This document shows positions 1 through 5,850 of a DNA stretch of 6,746 nucleotides, one piece after another (within the stretch, counting starts at the first letter, position 1; each line of letters begins with the position of its first letter). Under the pieces are notes generated by a model, which saw only the letters and a list, made by a program, of their open reading frames with translations, was not told where the DNA came from and ran no database searches. Location: assembly GCA_937996765.1 (NCBI GenBank), contig CALKUG010000300.1:1-6746 (forward strand). Reading direction: 5' to 3'. The position numbers were made by a program, and so were the translations under genes. Source of the DNA: an uncultured Ignavibacteria bacterium. Lineage in GTDB: Bacteria > Bacteroidota > Ignavibacteria > Ignavibacteriales > Ignavibacteriaceae.

Positions 1-14
1 ACAAGTCTTTAAAA

Positions 15-48
15 TAAAAAACCTCCGAGTTTTTACCTCGGAGGTTTT
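15..48 (-). terminator. Rho-independent terminator of the first OmpA-like gene
   Basis: A perfect 12-bp inverted repeat (AAAACCTCCGAG / CTCGGAGGTTTT, positions 18-29 and 37-48) encloses a 7-nt loop. Read on the minus strand, the stem runs directly into a T-rich tract (TTTTTTATTTT). It starts 20 bp past the stop codon of the OmpA-like gene. The same hairpin, with compensating changes, follows the second OmpA-like gene 2440 bp away. Confidence 0.9.
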
Positions 49-67
49 AAATAGTTAAACAGCAAGA

Positions 68-1663
68 TTATTTAGTTCTTGAGAACTCAATTCTTCTGTT
101 TTTAGCACGACCATCTTCAGTTGTGTTTGGAGCAACTGGGCGGTCAGGACCAAAACCTTTTGTGGTAACTCTTGAAGCGTTGATACCTCTTGCTACAAGC
201 CAAGTCTTTACAGATTCAGCACGTTTCAATGAAAGTTCAACGTTTTTCTTTTTATTACCTTTATTATCGGTATGGCCTTGAATTTCAACCTCAAGATCAA
301 TATTCTCATTTAAAGTAAGATATACTTTATTGAGAACGCTTTCAGATTCAGGAAGAATATCTGCACTACCTGTTTTGAAGAGGATACCCTCGAGAACAAT
401 TGCTTGTCCTTTTTCAATTTTGATAGTTTGAATATCATCTTTAGGATCAAGTGGGTTTGATGGACGTTTTATTTCAACACCATCAAGAACTCCGCCACCA
501 TCGGTGTCAGGTTTGTTAGGATCGGTTTTGTGTGTGTTTAATTCAACAGCATCATTCAAACCGTCTTTATCAGTATCCTGCTCAAGAGGATTGGTTTTGT
601 GAGTATTGATTTCACTTGAATCTAAGAGACCATCTTTATCTGTGTCGTTAGCTAAAGGATTGGTTTTGTAAGTATTAACTTCAGCACCATCATTTAAACC
701 ATCTTTATCTGAATCAGCATCAAGAGCGTTGGTCTTGTATTTGTTAATTTCTTCGTTATCATTGAGTCCGTCACCATCGGTATCTGCTTTAACAGGACTT
801 GTTTTGTGAATATCTAATTCAGCTTTATCGTTTAAGCCATCGCCATCGGTATCTGCTTTTTTAGGATCGGTACCGAATTTAGCAATTTCATCATCATCGG
901 TTAAGCCGTCTTTGTCGTTATCAGCAGGGCATCCGCTAACATCAACTATGCTACCTGCAGGTGAAGTGGGGCACATATCAACTTCGTCAAGAACTCCGTC
1001 CATATCGCTATCTGATTTACCACCGGATAATTTGATACCGATACCGAGGTTAATTGTAACGTGCATATCTTCGAAATCGCCACCGTAGTATGCATCGAAG
1101 TGGTCTGCGAACATATAGGTTGCGTTTACTGAACCGTTAAAAGTTACAACTTCAGATAATGGGAAACGAGCGCCTGCTTCTGCACCTGCAACAAATTCAT
1201 TTTTATTGAATTTAACAGATCCATAATATGGGCTTATTCCATTAGTTATATTTTTGTCTTTGTCGTTTGTGGGATCAAAGTTCATATAACCACCGGAGAG
1301 CATTACATAGGGCTGCCATGAACCGGATGTGTTGAATACTAATTCAGGGCCAAAAGATATGTAAGCAATGCGAGTGGTGATGCTCTTGGTATCTCCAAGC
1401 ACAGCAATTCCGTTTTTATCGCCGGAAACCCAACCGCCACCACCTATTAAGCGGAAACCGAGTGTACCAAAACTATATTCAGGTAAAAAGTACTCTAACC
1501 ATACTCTGCCTGCAACATTTGGAGTAAATCCTCCAAAATCAGCCAACATGCCTGTAGGACCTACTTCTGCACCTAAGAAAAATGATTTTTGATACATATT
1601 TTCTTTTTGCTGTGCGAAAATTCCTACGGCCATTAGTAAAGTAATAAGAAGTGCTTTTTTCAT
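68..1663 (-). CDS. OmpA-family outer-membrane protein with TSP3 repeats (copy 1)
   Basis: The product is 531 residues. Residues 1-17 form a Sec signal peptide (MKK, hydrophobic core, likely cleavage after GIFA). Residues about 18-213 are aromatic- and glycine-rich and look like an outer-membrane beta-barrel. Residues 218-410 are thrombospondin type 3 calcium-binding repeats: a first unit with the C231/C245 pair, six 23-residue units starting D-x-D-x-D-G, and a last degenerate unit. Residues 411-531 are an OmpA-like peptidoglycan-binding domain. It has GHTD (D466) and R481 in the positions that bind diaminopimelate in the family, and it ends NRRIEF. The family ties the outer membrane to the cell wall. 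The start is supported by AAGGAA just upstream and by the equal length of the paralogue at 2509-4104. The gene is monocistronic, with its own terminator, and divergent from the receiver gene. Its ligand or specific role cannot be read from the sequence. Confidence 0.93.
   Translation of the reverse strand: MKKALLITLLMAVGIFAQQKENMYQKSFFLGAEVGPTGMLADFGGFTPNVAGRVWLEYFLPEYSFGTLGFRLIGGGGWVSGDKNGIAVLGDTKSITTRIAYISFGPELVFNTSGSWQPYVMLSGGYMNFDPTNDKDKNITNGISPYYGSVKFNKNEFVAGAEAGARFPLSEVVTFNGSVNATYMFADHFDAYYGGDFEDMHVTINLGIGIKLSGGKSDSDMDGVLDEVDMCPTSPAGSIVDVSGCPADNDKDGLTDDDEIAKFGTDPKKADTDGDGLNDKAELDIHKTSPVKADTDGDGLNDNEEINKYKTNALDADSDKDGLNDGAEVNTYKTNPLANDTDKDGLLDSSEINTHKTNPLEQDTDKDGLNDAVELNTHKTDPNKPDTDGGGVLDGVEIKRPSNPLDPKDDIQTIKIEKGQAIVLEGILFKTGSADILPESESVLNKVYLTLNENIDLEVEIQGHTDNKGNKKKNVELSLKRAESVKTWLVARGINASRVTTKGFGPDRPVAPNTTEDGRAKNRRIEFSRTK
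434..922 (-). repeat. In-frame 69-bp repeat array encoding TSP3 units (copy 1)
   Basis: Six consecutive 69-bp units (509-922) each encode 23 residues of the form D-x-D-x-D-G-L-x-D-x-x-E-(I/V/L), then a spacer that often reads KTNP or KTDP. A seventh, 75-bp unit (434-508) is degenerate: its loop reads DTDGGG, so one acidic ligand is lost. The units differ mainly in the spacer half. The acidic half matches the calcium-binding loop of TSP3 repeats, so the array probably forms a calcium-stiffened stalk between barrel and periplasmic domain. Confidence 0.88.
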
Positions 1664-1667
1664 TGTA

Positions 1668-1673
1668 TTCCTT
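1668..1673 (-). promoter_or_regulatory. Shine-Dalgarno site fixing the OmpA copy 1 start
   Basis: On the minus strand AAGGAA lies 4 nt before the ATG at 1663. It sits in the block ATTCATAAGGAAT, which is identical before the second OmpA-like gene. This decides both starts. Confidence 0.8.
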
Positions 1674-1751
1674 ATGAATAGTGTTTAAATAAATTTATAA
1701 AGTGGAAATAGAGAAAACATAAAATATATAATCGAAAAAACGGGAAAATAG

Positions 1752-1800
1752 TTTACTATTTACTTGGTTTACACATTAAAAAATAAATTTACTAAGTAAA
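1752..1800. promoter_or_regulatory. Candidate operator region: TTTAC iterations and a palindrome
   Basis: The palindrome TTTACTAAGTAAA (1788-1800; 6-bp arms around one base) lies 125 bp upstream of the OmpA start. Three more TTTAC pentamers occur nearby at 1752, 1759 and 1768. A matching palindrome, TTTACTTGGTAAA, lies 124 bp upstream of the second OmpA gene. Similar placement in two otherwise diverged intergenic regions suggests a bound site rather than chance. However, AT-rich DNA yields such palindromes easily, and no regulator is identified. It could serve either divergent gene. Confidence 0.45.
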
Positions 1801-1820
1801 AAATAATTTCTGCGCCAAAT

Positions 1821-1847
1821 TTAACTATTTTTTAATTGTTTTATAAT
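1821..1847 (+). promoter_or_regulatory. Possible promoter of the receiver gene
   Basis: A perfect TATAAT (1842-1847) is preceded by TTAACT (1821-1826; 4 of 6 matches to TTGACA) at a short 15-bp spacing. Transcription would start about 30 nt before the ATG at 1883. The corresponding place in module B (4282-4287) reads GTTCAC, so the -10 box is absent beside the pseudogene. If the host uses a Bacteroidota-type sigma factor, this sigma70 reading may not apply. Confidence 0.4.
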
Positions 1848-1882
1848 TTTTCCTATTTTGGTATAGAAAATATTTGGTTTTT

Positions 1883-2293
1883 ATGAGCACAGAAAATTTA
1901 AACGAATTAGAGCAGTTAATGCCTAAGGCACTGTTGGTAGAGGACAACCCTGAAAACAGTGATGTTATGATGCACTTTCTTAAAAAAATGTGTCGGGTAG
2001 ATCTTGCTAATGATGCTCCAACCGCCATTGAAAAATCGCGTGCTGAACAGTACGACATTATTCTTATGGATATCAACCTTGGTTTAGGTATGAACGGTAT
2101 GGAAGCTACTAAAATTATTCGCGGTATTTCCGGGTATGAAAAAATTCCCATAGTCGCTGTAACAGCCTATGCAATGGCTGGAGATAAAGAGATATTCCTC
2201 GAGGCAGGTTGTTCACACTATATTTCCAAACCCTTCACTAAACGCGAGTTTGTTGGTTTAATAGAACGTATATTAGCTGAGCATACAGTTTAA
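1883..2293 (+). CDS. Stand-alone response-regulator receiver (REC) domain protein
   Basis: The product is 136 residues and is a single REC domain with nothing after it. It shows the acidic pair E20/D21 (LLVEDN), the phosphoacceptor D63 (LMDINLG), the NGMEA loop, the switch threonine T94 (VTAYA), the aromatic Y113 and the conserved K116-P117. All active-site residues are present, so it should accept phosphate from a histidine kinase. Lacking an output domain, it must signal by protein contact or as a phosphorelay intermediate. No kinase lies in the window. No strong ribosome binding site precedes ATG 1883. An in-frame TTG (1874) is less likely, and ATG 1919, with AGAG upstream, would still give a complete domain. 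The gene is divergent from the first OmpA-like gene and convergent with the second. A decayed paralogue lies at about 4319-4707. Confidence 0.9.
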   Translation: MSTENLNELEQLMPKALLVEDNPENSDVMMHFLKKMCRVDLANDAPTAIEKSRAEQYDIILMDINLGLGMNGMEATKIIRGISGYEKIPIVAVTAYAMAGDKEIFLEAGCSHYISKPFTKREFVGLIERILAEHTV

Positions 2294-2451
2294 TTCCACC
2301 GCATATTAAAGCGAATTAATTATTTGCCTTAGTAGCATTCCACTATCTTCTTTGTAAACCCCATTCAGGTAATAGCTTGTACCTATTTCTACTGGTATTC
2401 AGTGATTACACCACTCTATCGTATGCCCTTGATAGATTAAATTAATATTTA

Positions 2452-2488
2452 AAATTAAAAACCCCCGAGTTTTTACCTCAGGGGTTTT
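2452..2488 (-). terminator. Rho-independent terminator of the second OmpA-like gene
   Basis: The arms AAAACCCCCGAG (2458-2469) and CTCAGGGGTTTT (2477-2488) flank a 7-nt loop identical to that of the first terminator. In minus-strand RNA the one irregular position is a G-U wobble; in plus-strand RNA it would be a C-A mismatch. A T-rich tract (TTTTAATTTT) follows on the minus strand. Both points favour minus-strand termination. I see no separate convincing terminator for the convergent receiver gene in 2294-2457. Confidence 0.87.
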
Positions 2489-2508
2489 ATCAAATTAAAT
2501 CAAGAAGT

Positions 2509-4104
2509 TTATTTTGTTCTTATGAACTCAATTCTTCTGTTTTTAGCACGACCTGCATCTGTTTTATTAGTTGCAACTGGGCGCTCGGGACCGAAGCCTG
2601 AGGTTACGATTCTCGATGGGTTGATACCTTTCGCAACGAGCCAACTTTTAACGGATTGGGCACGATTAATTGAAAGTTCAACATTCATCTTGTTGGAACC
2701 TTTACTATCTGTATGTCCTTGAATCTCAACTTCGATGTCGGGATTCTCATCTAAGGTATAAAACACTTGAGTCAAAATTGCTGCTGATTCTGGAAGAATT
2801 TCGAAACTCGCGTTCTTAAAGTTGATACCTTCGAGAACAATTGCTTGTCCTTTTTCGATTTTGATAGTTTGAATATCATCTTTAGGATCTAGTGGGTTTG
2901 TACCGCGTTTTATCTCAACACCGTCAGCAATTCCACCGGCATCGGTGTCAGCTCTTGTAGGGTCTGTTTTATAAGTATTGAGTTCTACTGCATCATTAAT
3001 CCCGTCTCTATCAGTATCTTGATCTAAAGGATTAGTTTTGTAAGTGTTTACTTCACTTGCATCCAAAAGACCATCTCTGTCTGAATCGTTAGCTAACGGA
3101 TCAGTTTTATGCATCTTCACTTCGTTGCCGTCAATAAGACCATCTTTATCTGTGTCGGAATCAAGCGGATTGGTTTTGTTGCGCTTTACTTCGTCACCAT
3201 CTGAAAGACCATCACCGTCGGTATCTGCAACGTTAGGATTGGTTTTATGTGTATCTAATTCAGCTTTGTCGGTTAAGCCATCGCCATCGGTATCTGATTT
3301 TTTAGGGTCTGTTCCGTATTTTCCGATTTCATCATCGTCGGTTAAACCATCTAAATCACTGTCAGCAGGGCATCCTTGTATATCAACAATACTGCCTTTT
3401 GGCGAATTGGGACACATATCTACTTCATTGAGAACTCCGTCATTGTCGATATCAGATTTTCCACCGGCTAATTTGATAGCGACACCAAGATTAATTGCTA
3501 TAATAATGTCATTCAGATCTCCACCATAATAAGCATCAAAGTGATCAGCGAACATATAGTTAGCTGAAATCGAACTGTTGACCGTTACCTTCTCTGTGAC
3601 TGGAACACGAATACCAGTTTCGAGGCCAACAATGGCTTCATTTTTTTCAAATTCAACAGGGGCAAAACTTGGGTTGATACCCTTGCTGAGGTTTCTGTCT
3701 TTGTCGTTTTTGGGGTCAAAGTTCATATAACCGGCTGAGGCCATTAAATAAGGCTGCCATGTACCTGAAGTGTTGAAGACAAATTCTTGCCCAAAGGTTA
3801 CATATGCTATACGAGTAGTAACACTCTTTGTATCATCAGTGACTGTTAGAGAGTTTTTATCACCTGAAACCCAACCGTATCCACCGGTTAGGCGAAATCC
3901 TAATGTTACAAAAGAGTATTCAGGTAAGAAGTACTCTAAGTACATTCTGCCTGCCACATTTGGAGTCCAACCTCCAAAATCGGCTACCATTCCTGTAGGA
4001 CCAGCTTCGAGACCTAAGAAAAACGATTTTTGATAAACGTTTTCTCTTTTTTGCGCGAAAATTCCTACGACAAAAAGTAGAGCAATTATTATTACTTTTT
4101 TCAT
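2509..4104 (-). CDS. OmpA-family outer-membrane protein with TSP3 repeats (copy 2)
   Basis: The product is 531 residues and has the same architecture and length as copy 1: signal peptide (1-17, ending GIFA), predicted beta-barrel (about 18-213), TSP3 repeats (218-410, with the C231/C245 pair), and an OmpA-like peptidoglycan-binding domain (411-531) with GHTD D466, R481 and a terminal NRRIEF. The reading frame stays open 12 codons upstream, but ATG 4104 is chosen because it begins MKK plus a hydrophobic core, has AAGGAA just before it, and matches the copy 1 start exactly. The barrel differs from copy 1 mainly in stretches that are likely surface loops (for example residues about 84-90 and 135-155), while segments such as YMFADHFDAYYGGD are unchanged. 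A CRP-type site lies upstream, unlike copy 1, so the two may be expressed under different conditions. The function beyond envelope anchoring is unknown. Confidence 0.93.
   Translation of the reverse strand: MKKVIIIALLFVVGIFAQKRENVYQKSFFLGLEAGPTGMVADFGGWTPNVAGRMYLEYFLPEYSFVTLGFRLTGGYGWVSGDKNSLTVTDDTKSVTTRIAYVTFGQEFVFNTSGTWQPYLMASAGYMNFDPKNDKDRNLSKGINPSFAPVEFEKNEAIVGLETGIRVPVTEKVTVNSSISANYMFADHFDAYYGGDLNDIIIAINLGVAIKLAGGKSDIDNDGVLNEVDMCPNSPKGSIVDIQGCPADSDLDGLTDDDEIGKYGTDPKKSDTDGDGLTDKAELDTHKTNPNVADTDGDGLSDGDEVKRNKTNPLDSDTDKDGLIDGNEVKMHKTDPLANDSDRDGLLDASEVNTYKTNPLDQDTDRDGINDAVELNTYKTDPTRADTDAGGIADGVEIKRGTNPLDPKDDIQTIKIEKGQAIVLEGINFKNASFEILPESAAILTQVFYTLDENPDIEVEIQGHTDSKGSNKMNVELSINRAQSVKSWLVAKGINPSRIVTSGFGPERPVATNKTDAGRAKNRRIEFIRTK
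2875..3363 (-). repeat. In-frame 69-bp repeat array encoding TSP3 units (copy 2)
   Basis: Six 69-bp units (2950-3363) and a degenerate 75-bp unit (2875-2949) match copy 1 in number and phase. The acidic half of each unit is kept. Spacers differ, for example KRNKTNP and KMHKTDP. The last unit reads DTDAGG, again missing one acidic ligand, so that loss predates the duplication. Confidence 0.87.
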
Positions 4105-4108
4105 ATTA

Positions 4109-4114
4109 TTCCTT
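4109..4114 (-). promoter_or_regulatory. Shine-Dalgarno site fixing the OmpA copy 2 start
   Basis: AAGGAA on the minus strand lies 4 nt before the ATG at 4104, inside the same ATTCATAAGGAAT block as copy 1. It rules out the 12-codon upstream extension, which would run through this site. Confidence 0.8.
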
Positions 4115-4201
4115 ATGAATAATGAATTTAAAACAAACAATTACGGGAACCGAAAAAATGGAGGGGTTAAGTAAAAACATCTGATGGTCGTCCTTTTCTA
4201 A

Positions 4202-4223
4202 TTTTGTGATATTGCTCACAAAA
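4202..4223. promoter_or_regulatory. CRP/FNR-family type binding site
   Basis: The perfect inverted repeat TTTTGTGA-N6-TCACAAAA contains TGTGA-N6-TCACA, the half-sites and spacing of the E. coli CRP consensus. Its near edge is 98 bp upstream of the second OmpA start. The corresponding stretch of module A (about 1762-1783) is not palindromic. CRP/FNR-family regulators are widespread in the inferred group, but whether one with this specificity exists in this organism is unknown. The repeat could alternatively form a small hairpin in RNA. Confidence 0.55.
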
Positions 4224-4227
4224 AATT

Positions 4228-4240
4228 TTTACTTGGTAAA
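4228..4240. promoter_or_regulatory. Palindrome shared with module A
   Basis: TTTACTTGGTAAA (5-bp arms, 3-bp centre) lies 124 bp upstream of the second OmpA start and 4 bp from the CRP-type repeat. Its counterpart at 1788-1800 lies 125 bp upstream of the first OmpA start. It may be an operator for the OmpA gene, the divergent receiver gene, or both. The role is inferred from position only. Confidence 0.4.
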
Positions 4241-4318
4241 TTATTTTTTCTTAAATCAATATAGTCTATTTCTCATTGGTTGTTCACTTTTCAAATTTTG
4301 GTAGTAAATCGGCTTTTT

Positions 4319-4707
4319 CTCCTAAAAAGCAGTAAATCTCAACTCAAAATTATGATGAATTTTTAAGCCAATTTTATTAAAGGTTAGCACCATAAATCGG
4401 TAACGACAATGAGTAACTTTCTTCCATTTTGTGTTGAGTAATTATATCAAATATTCAACTATTTGTTATAAAAAAGTTTTTGGCTAAATAGTGCGACATT
4501 ATACTTATGGATATTAATCTGGGGTTTTATTTTAATGGCGAGTCCGTAAAAATACTAAGAGAGGTATTTTAGGCTGAAAAAAAACTGCTGTTGCTCATTA
4601 TTATGTGTTTGAAGTCAAAAATTGCGGTGAAAATTATCTTGGATCGGGCTGTCGCCGCCATACTTTCAAAATATGCATTAATAAGGGTTCACGAGCTAAT
4701 AGAGTGA
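4319..4707 (+). pseudogene. Decayed response-regulator receiver gene
   Basis: This is a remnant of a paralogue of the receiver gene at 1883-2293. From 4492 one frame reads CDIILMDINLG, matching YDIILMDINLG of the intact protein with the phosphoacceptor Asp. It continues with similarity to NGMEATKIIR (NGESVKILRE) and then hits a stop (TAG, 4570-4572). Similarity resumes in another frame (KKTAVAHYY, then YLGSGCRRHTFK against FLEAGCSHYISK) and ends in the first frame near HELIE, followed by TGA at 4705-4707. The N-terminal half is scarcely recognisable: GNDNE near 4399-4413 may be the old VEDNPEN. The position aligned with the old ATG reads CTC, and the -10 box is gone. It cannot encode a working receiver. 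The 5' limit comes from alignment and is approximate. The surrounding 4105-4765 holds no other gene that I can support. Confidence 0.78.
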
Positions 4708-4765
4708 TTACTATGATAAAAAGATGGTATAACTAAATTATATACTCGTTATTCTATACATTTTT

Positions 4766-5836
4766 CTAAGTATTTAAATTCTCAAATAGCTTGCTCACTT
4801 CTAAAAAGACCTGTTCGGGGGTAAGTTCTTTAACACACTTATATTGTGTATCAGTTCTACTGCATTTCAACGGTTTTGGAGTGTAATAAAAACACGGAGC
4901 ACACTCAAGGTTTAAACTCGCTATAGCGTATTTAGTTTTCCATGGATGTATATAAAGCTTATTCGTGGGTCCAATAATGGCCACAACGGGCACTCCCATT
5001 GCAGATGAAACATGCATCAAAGAGGAATCATTTGTAATGAAAATAGTGCATGCTTTAATAAGGGCTGCTGAGTCAGGAAGTGACCTTGCATTCGACTCCA
5101 AAATAGGGCTGTTTGCAGCCGCAATTACCTGCTTTCTAAGGTCTGATTCTTCGGGGCCACCAAATAATATATTTTGTGAATTGAATTTGCTGGCAAGTAT
5201 GTCTGCCAACTTGGCAAAATTTTCAGGAGCCCATCTTCTGTTGATATGATTCTTGAGAGTATTACATCCAGGATGCATACCTATTATCGGGCGGTGACGT
5301 TCGAGTTTGCTTTTTTGAATAAAATCCTGAGCAAAGGCGGAGTTACTACTGTTTATTGGGAAATAATACGGTGGTTGATCAGCAGACTCAATAGCGAAAA
5401 GTTTTTTTATCAAATCGATATTTGTTACAGCGTTATGCTGTGAGTCGCTTTCTTGAACTCTTATATTGTTAAAAAAGCCCAAATTGTCTATATCCGAACG
5501 AAGGTACTTTACACCTCCTCTATTTTTAGCTCCTATCAATGCCGAAATAATGTTATACTCTTTTCTGTTTGATGGATACACGGAAACAGAGTGAGTATAT
5601 TTGCCACGTAATCCAATTACAAACAGGAGCGAGTTTAATGCACCCTCCTTTAAAAAATCGAAGTGAATAACACGAGAAAACAAACCCGTGTTACTATACA
5701 TCTCTTCTACCGCCTTAAACATCACCACAGCATCAATTTCTAATTCGGGTTCTGCACGTTTAAGAACGGTAAGTGCGGGAGTAAACATGAGAGCATCTCC
5801 GATTCCCGAAAGTGCCAATACCAATAATTTTTTCAT
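4766..5836 (-). CDS. GT9-family glycosyltransferase (heptosyltransferase-like)
   Basis: The product is 356 residues, the usual length of the ADP-heptose:LPS heptosyltransferase (GT9) family. These cytosolic GT-B enzymes add sugars to lipopolysaccharide core or related glycans. Residues 11-22 (GIGDALMFTPAL) are the N-terminal glycine loop. HPGC (188-191) and RRW (200-202) fit the motif between the two Rossmann domains. GGPEE (226-230), NDSSLMH (269-275) and GPT (289-291) line the nucleotide-sugar site. Four cysteines near the C-terminus (C312, C315, C325, C334) form the Cys-rich tail seen in many relatives. The start has AAGAG 7 nt upstream. The gene lies downstream of the DUF2723-like gene on the same strand, but a strong terminator stands between them, ending 14 bp before this start. 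The sugar and acceptor cannot be told. It overlaps nothing, and 58 bp separate its end from the receiver pseudogene. Confidence 0.88.
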   Translation of the reverse strand: MKKLLVLALSGIGDALMFTPALTVLKRAEPELEIDAVVMFKAVEEMYSNTGLFSRVIHFDFLKEGALNSLLFVIGLRGKYTHSVSVYPSNRKEYNIISALIGAKNRGGVKYLRSDIDNLGFFNNIRVQESDSQHNAVTNIDLIKKLFAIESADQPPYYFPINSSNSAFAQDFIQKSKLERHRPIIGMHPGCNTLKNHINRRWAPENFAKLADILASKFNSQNILFGGPEESDLRKQVIAAANSPILESNARSLPDSAALIKACTIFITNDSSLMHVSSAMGVPVVAIIGPTNKLYIHPWKTKYAIASLNLECAPCFYYTPKPLKCSRTDTQYKCVKELTPEQVFLEVSKLFENLNT

Positions 5837-5850
5837 TTTAACTCTTAAAT

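Larger units (their letters stand above)
16..2293. repeat. Tandem duplication, module A (OmpA-like gene + receiver gene)
   Basis: This is the left copy of a two-gene module repeated at 2456-4707. Paired landmarks (left position, right position) are: hairpin start 18/2458, OmpA start codon 1663/4104, ribosome binding site 1668/4109, intergenic palindrome 1788/4228, CTATTT 1825/4266, ATTTTGGTA 1855/4295 and receiver phosphorylation motif 2051/4492. All offsets are 2440 or 2441 bp. Both genes in this copy are intact. The left limit may lie outside the window. The right limit is set at the end of the receiver gene, because no counterpart of 2294-2457 is evident in copy B. Confidence 0.85.
2456..4707. 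repeat. Tandem duplication, module B (OmpA-like gene + decayed receiver)
   Basis: This is the right copy of the module at 16-2293, in the same orientation and in register over its whole length (offset 2440-2441 bp). The terminator, OmpA gene, intergenic region and receiver remnant are all recognisable. Similarity fades after about 4707, just before the end of the glycosyltransferase gene. The OmpA copies are co-linear without gaps. In their last 69 residues 50 are identical, so the duplication is not recent. Confidence 0.85.

Noticed and set aside
509..922. Regular 69-bp repeats considered as a CRISPR array or non-coding minisatellite
   Set aside because: The period is an exact multiple of three, the frame is open throughout, and each unit encodes a calcium-binding TSP3 loop. 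There are no conserved repeats with unique spacers.
1825..2151. A 108-codon minus-strand open frame over the receiver gene
   Set aside because: It runs antisense to a complete receiver domain, has no recognisable motif, and ends in low-complexity AT-rich sequence.
2402..2436. Weak inverted repeat CTATC/GATAG in the gap after the receiver gene
   Set aside because: The 5-bp arms with a 10-nt loop and no T-run are within chance expectation for this composition. I see nothing else supportable in 2294-2451.
3044..3529. A 161-codon plus-strand open frame opposite the second OmpA gene
   Set aside because: It is an antisense shadow of the repeat region. Its Ser/Pro-rich product reflects the complement of Asp/Gly codons, and the minus-strand frame has signal peptide, domains and ribosome binding site. 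The smaller plus-strand frames at 1368-1592, 2522-2722, 3770-4033, 4965-5443 and 6359-6674 are shadows for the same reason.
4105..4140. A 12-codon upstream extension of the second OmpA gene
   Set aside because: It would place extra residues before a textbook signal peptide and would translate through the AAGGAA site. The paralogue begins at the aligned MKK, and both proteins are then exactly 531 residues.
4202..4223. CRP-like palindrome read as a transcription terminator
   Set aside because: The stem is only 8 bp and AT-rich, and it lies upstream of the OmpA gene rather than after a coding region. Its half-sites and 6-bp spacing match a regulator site better.
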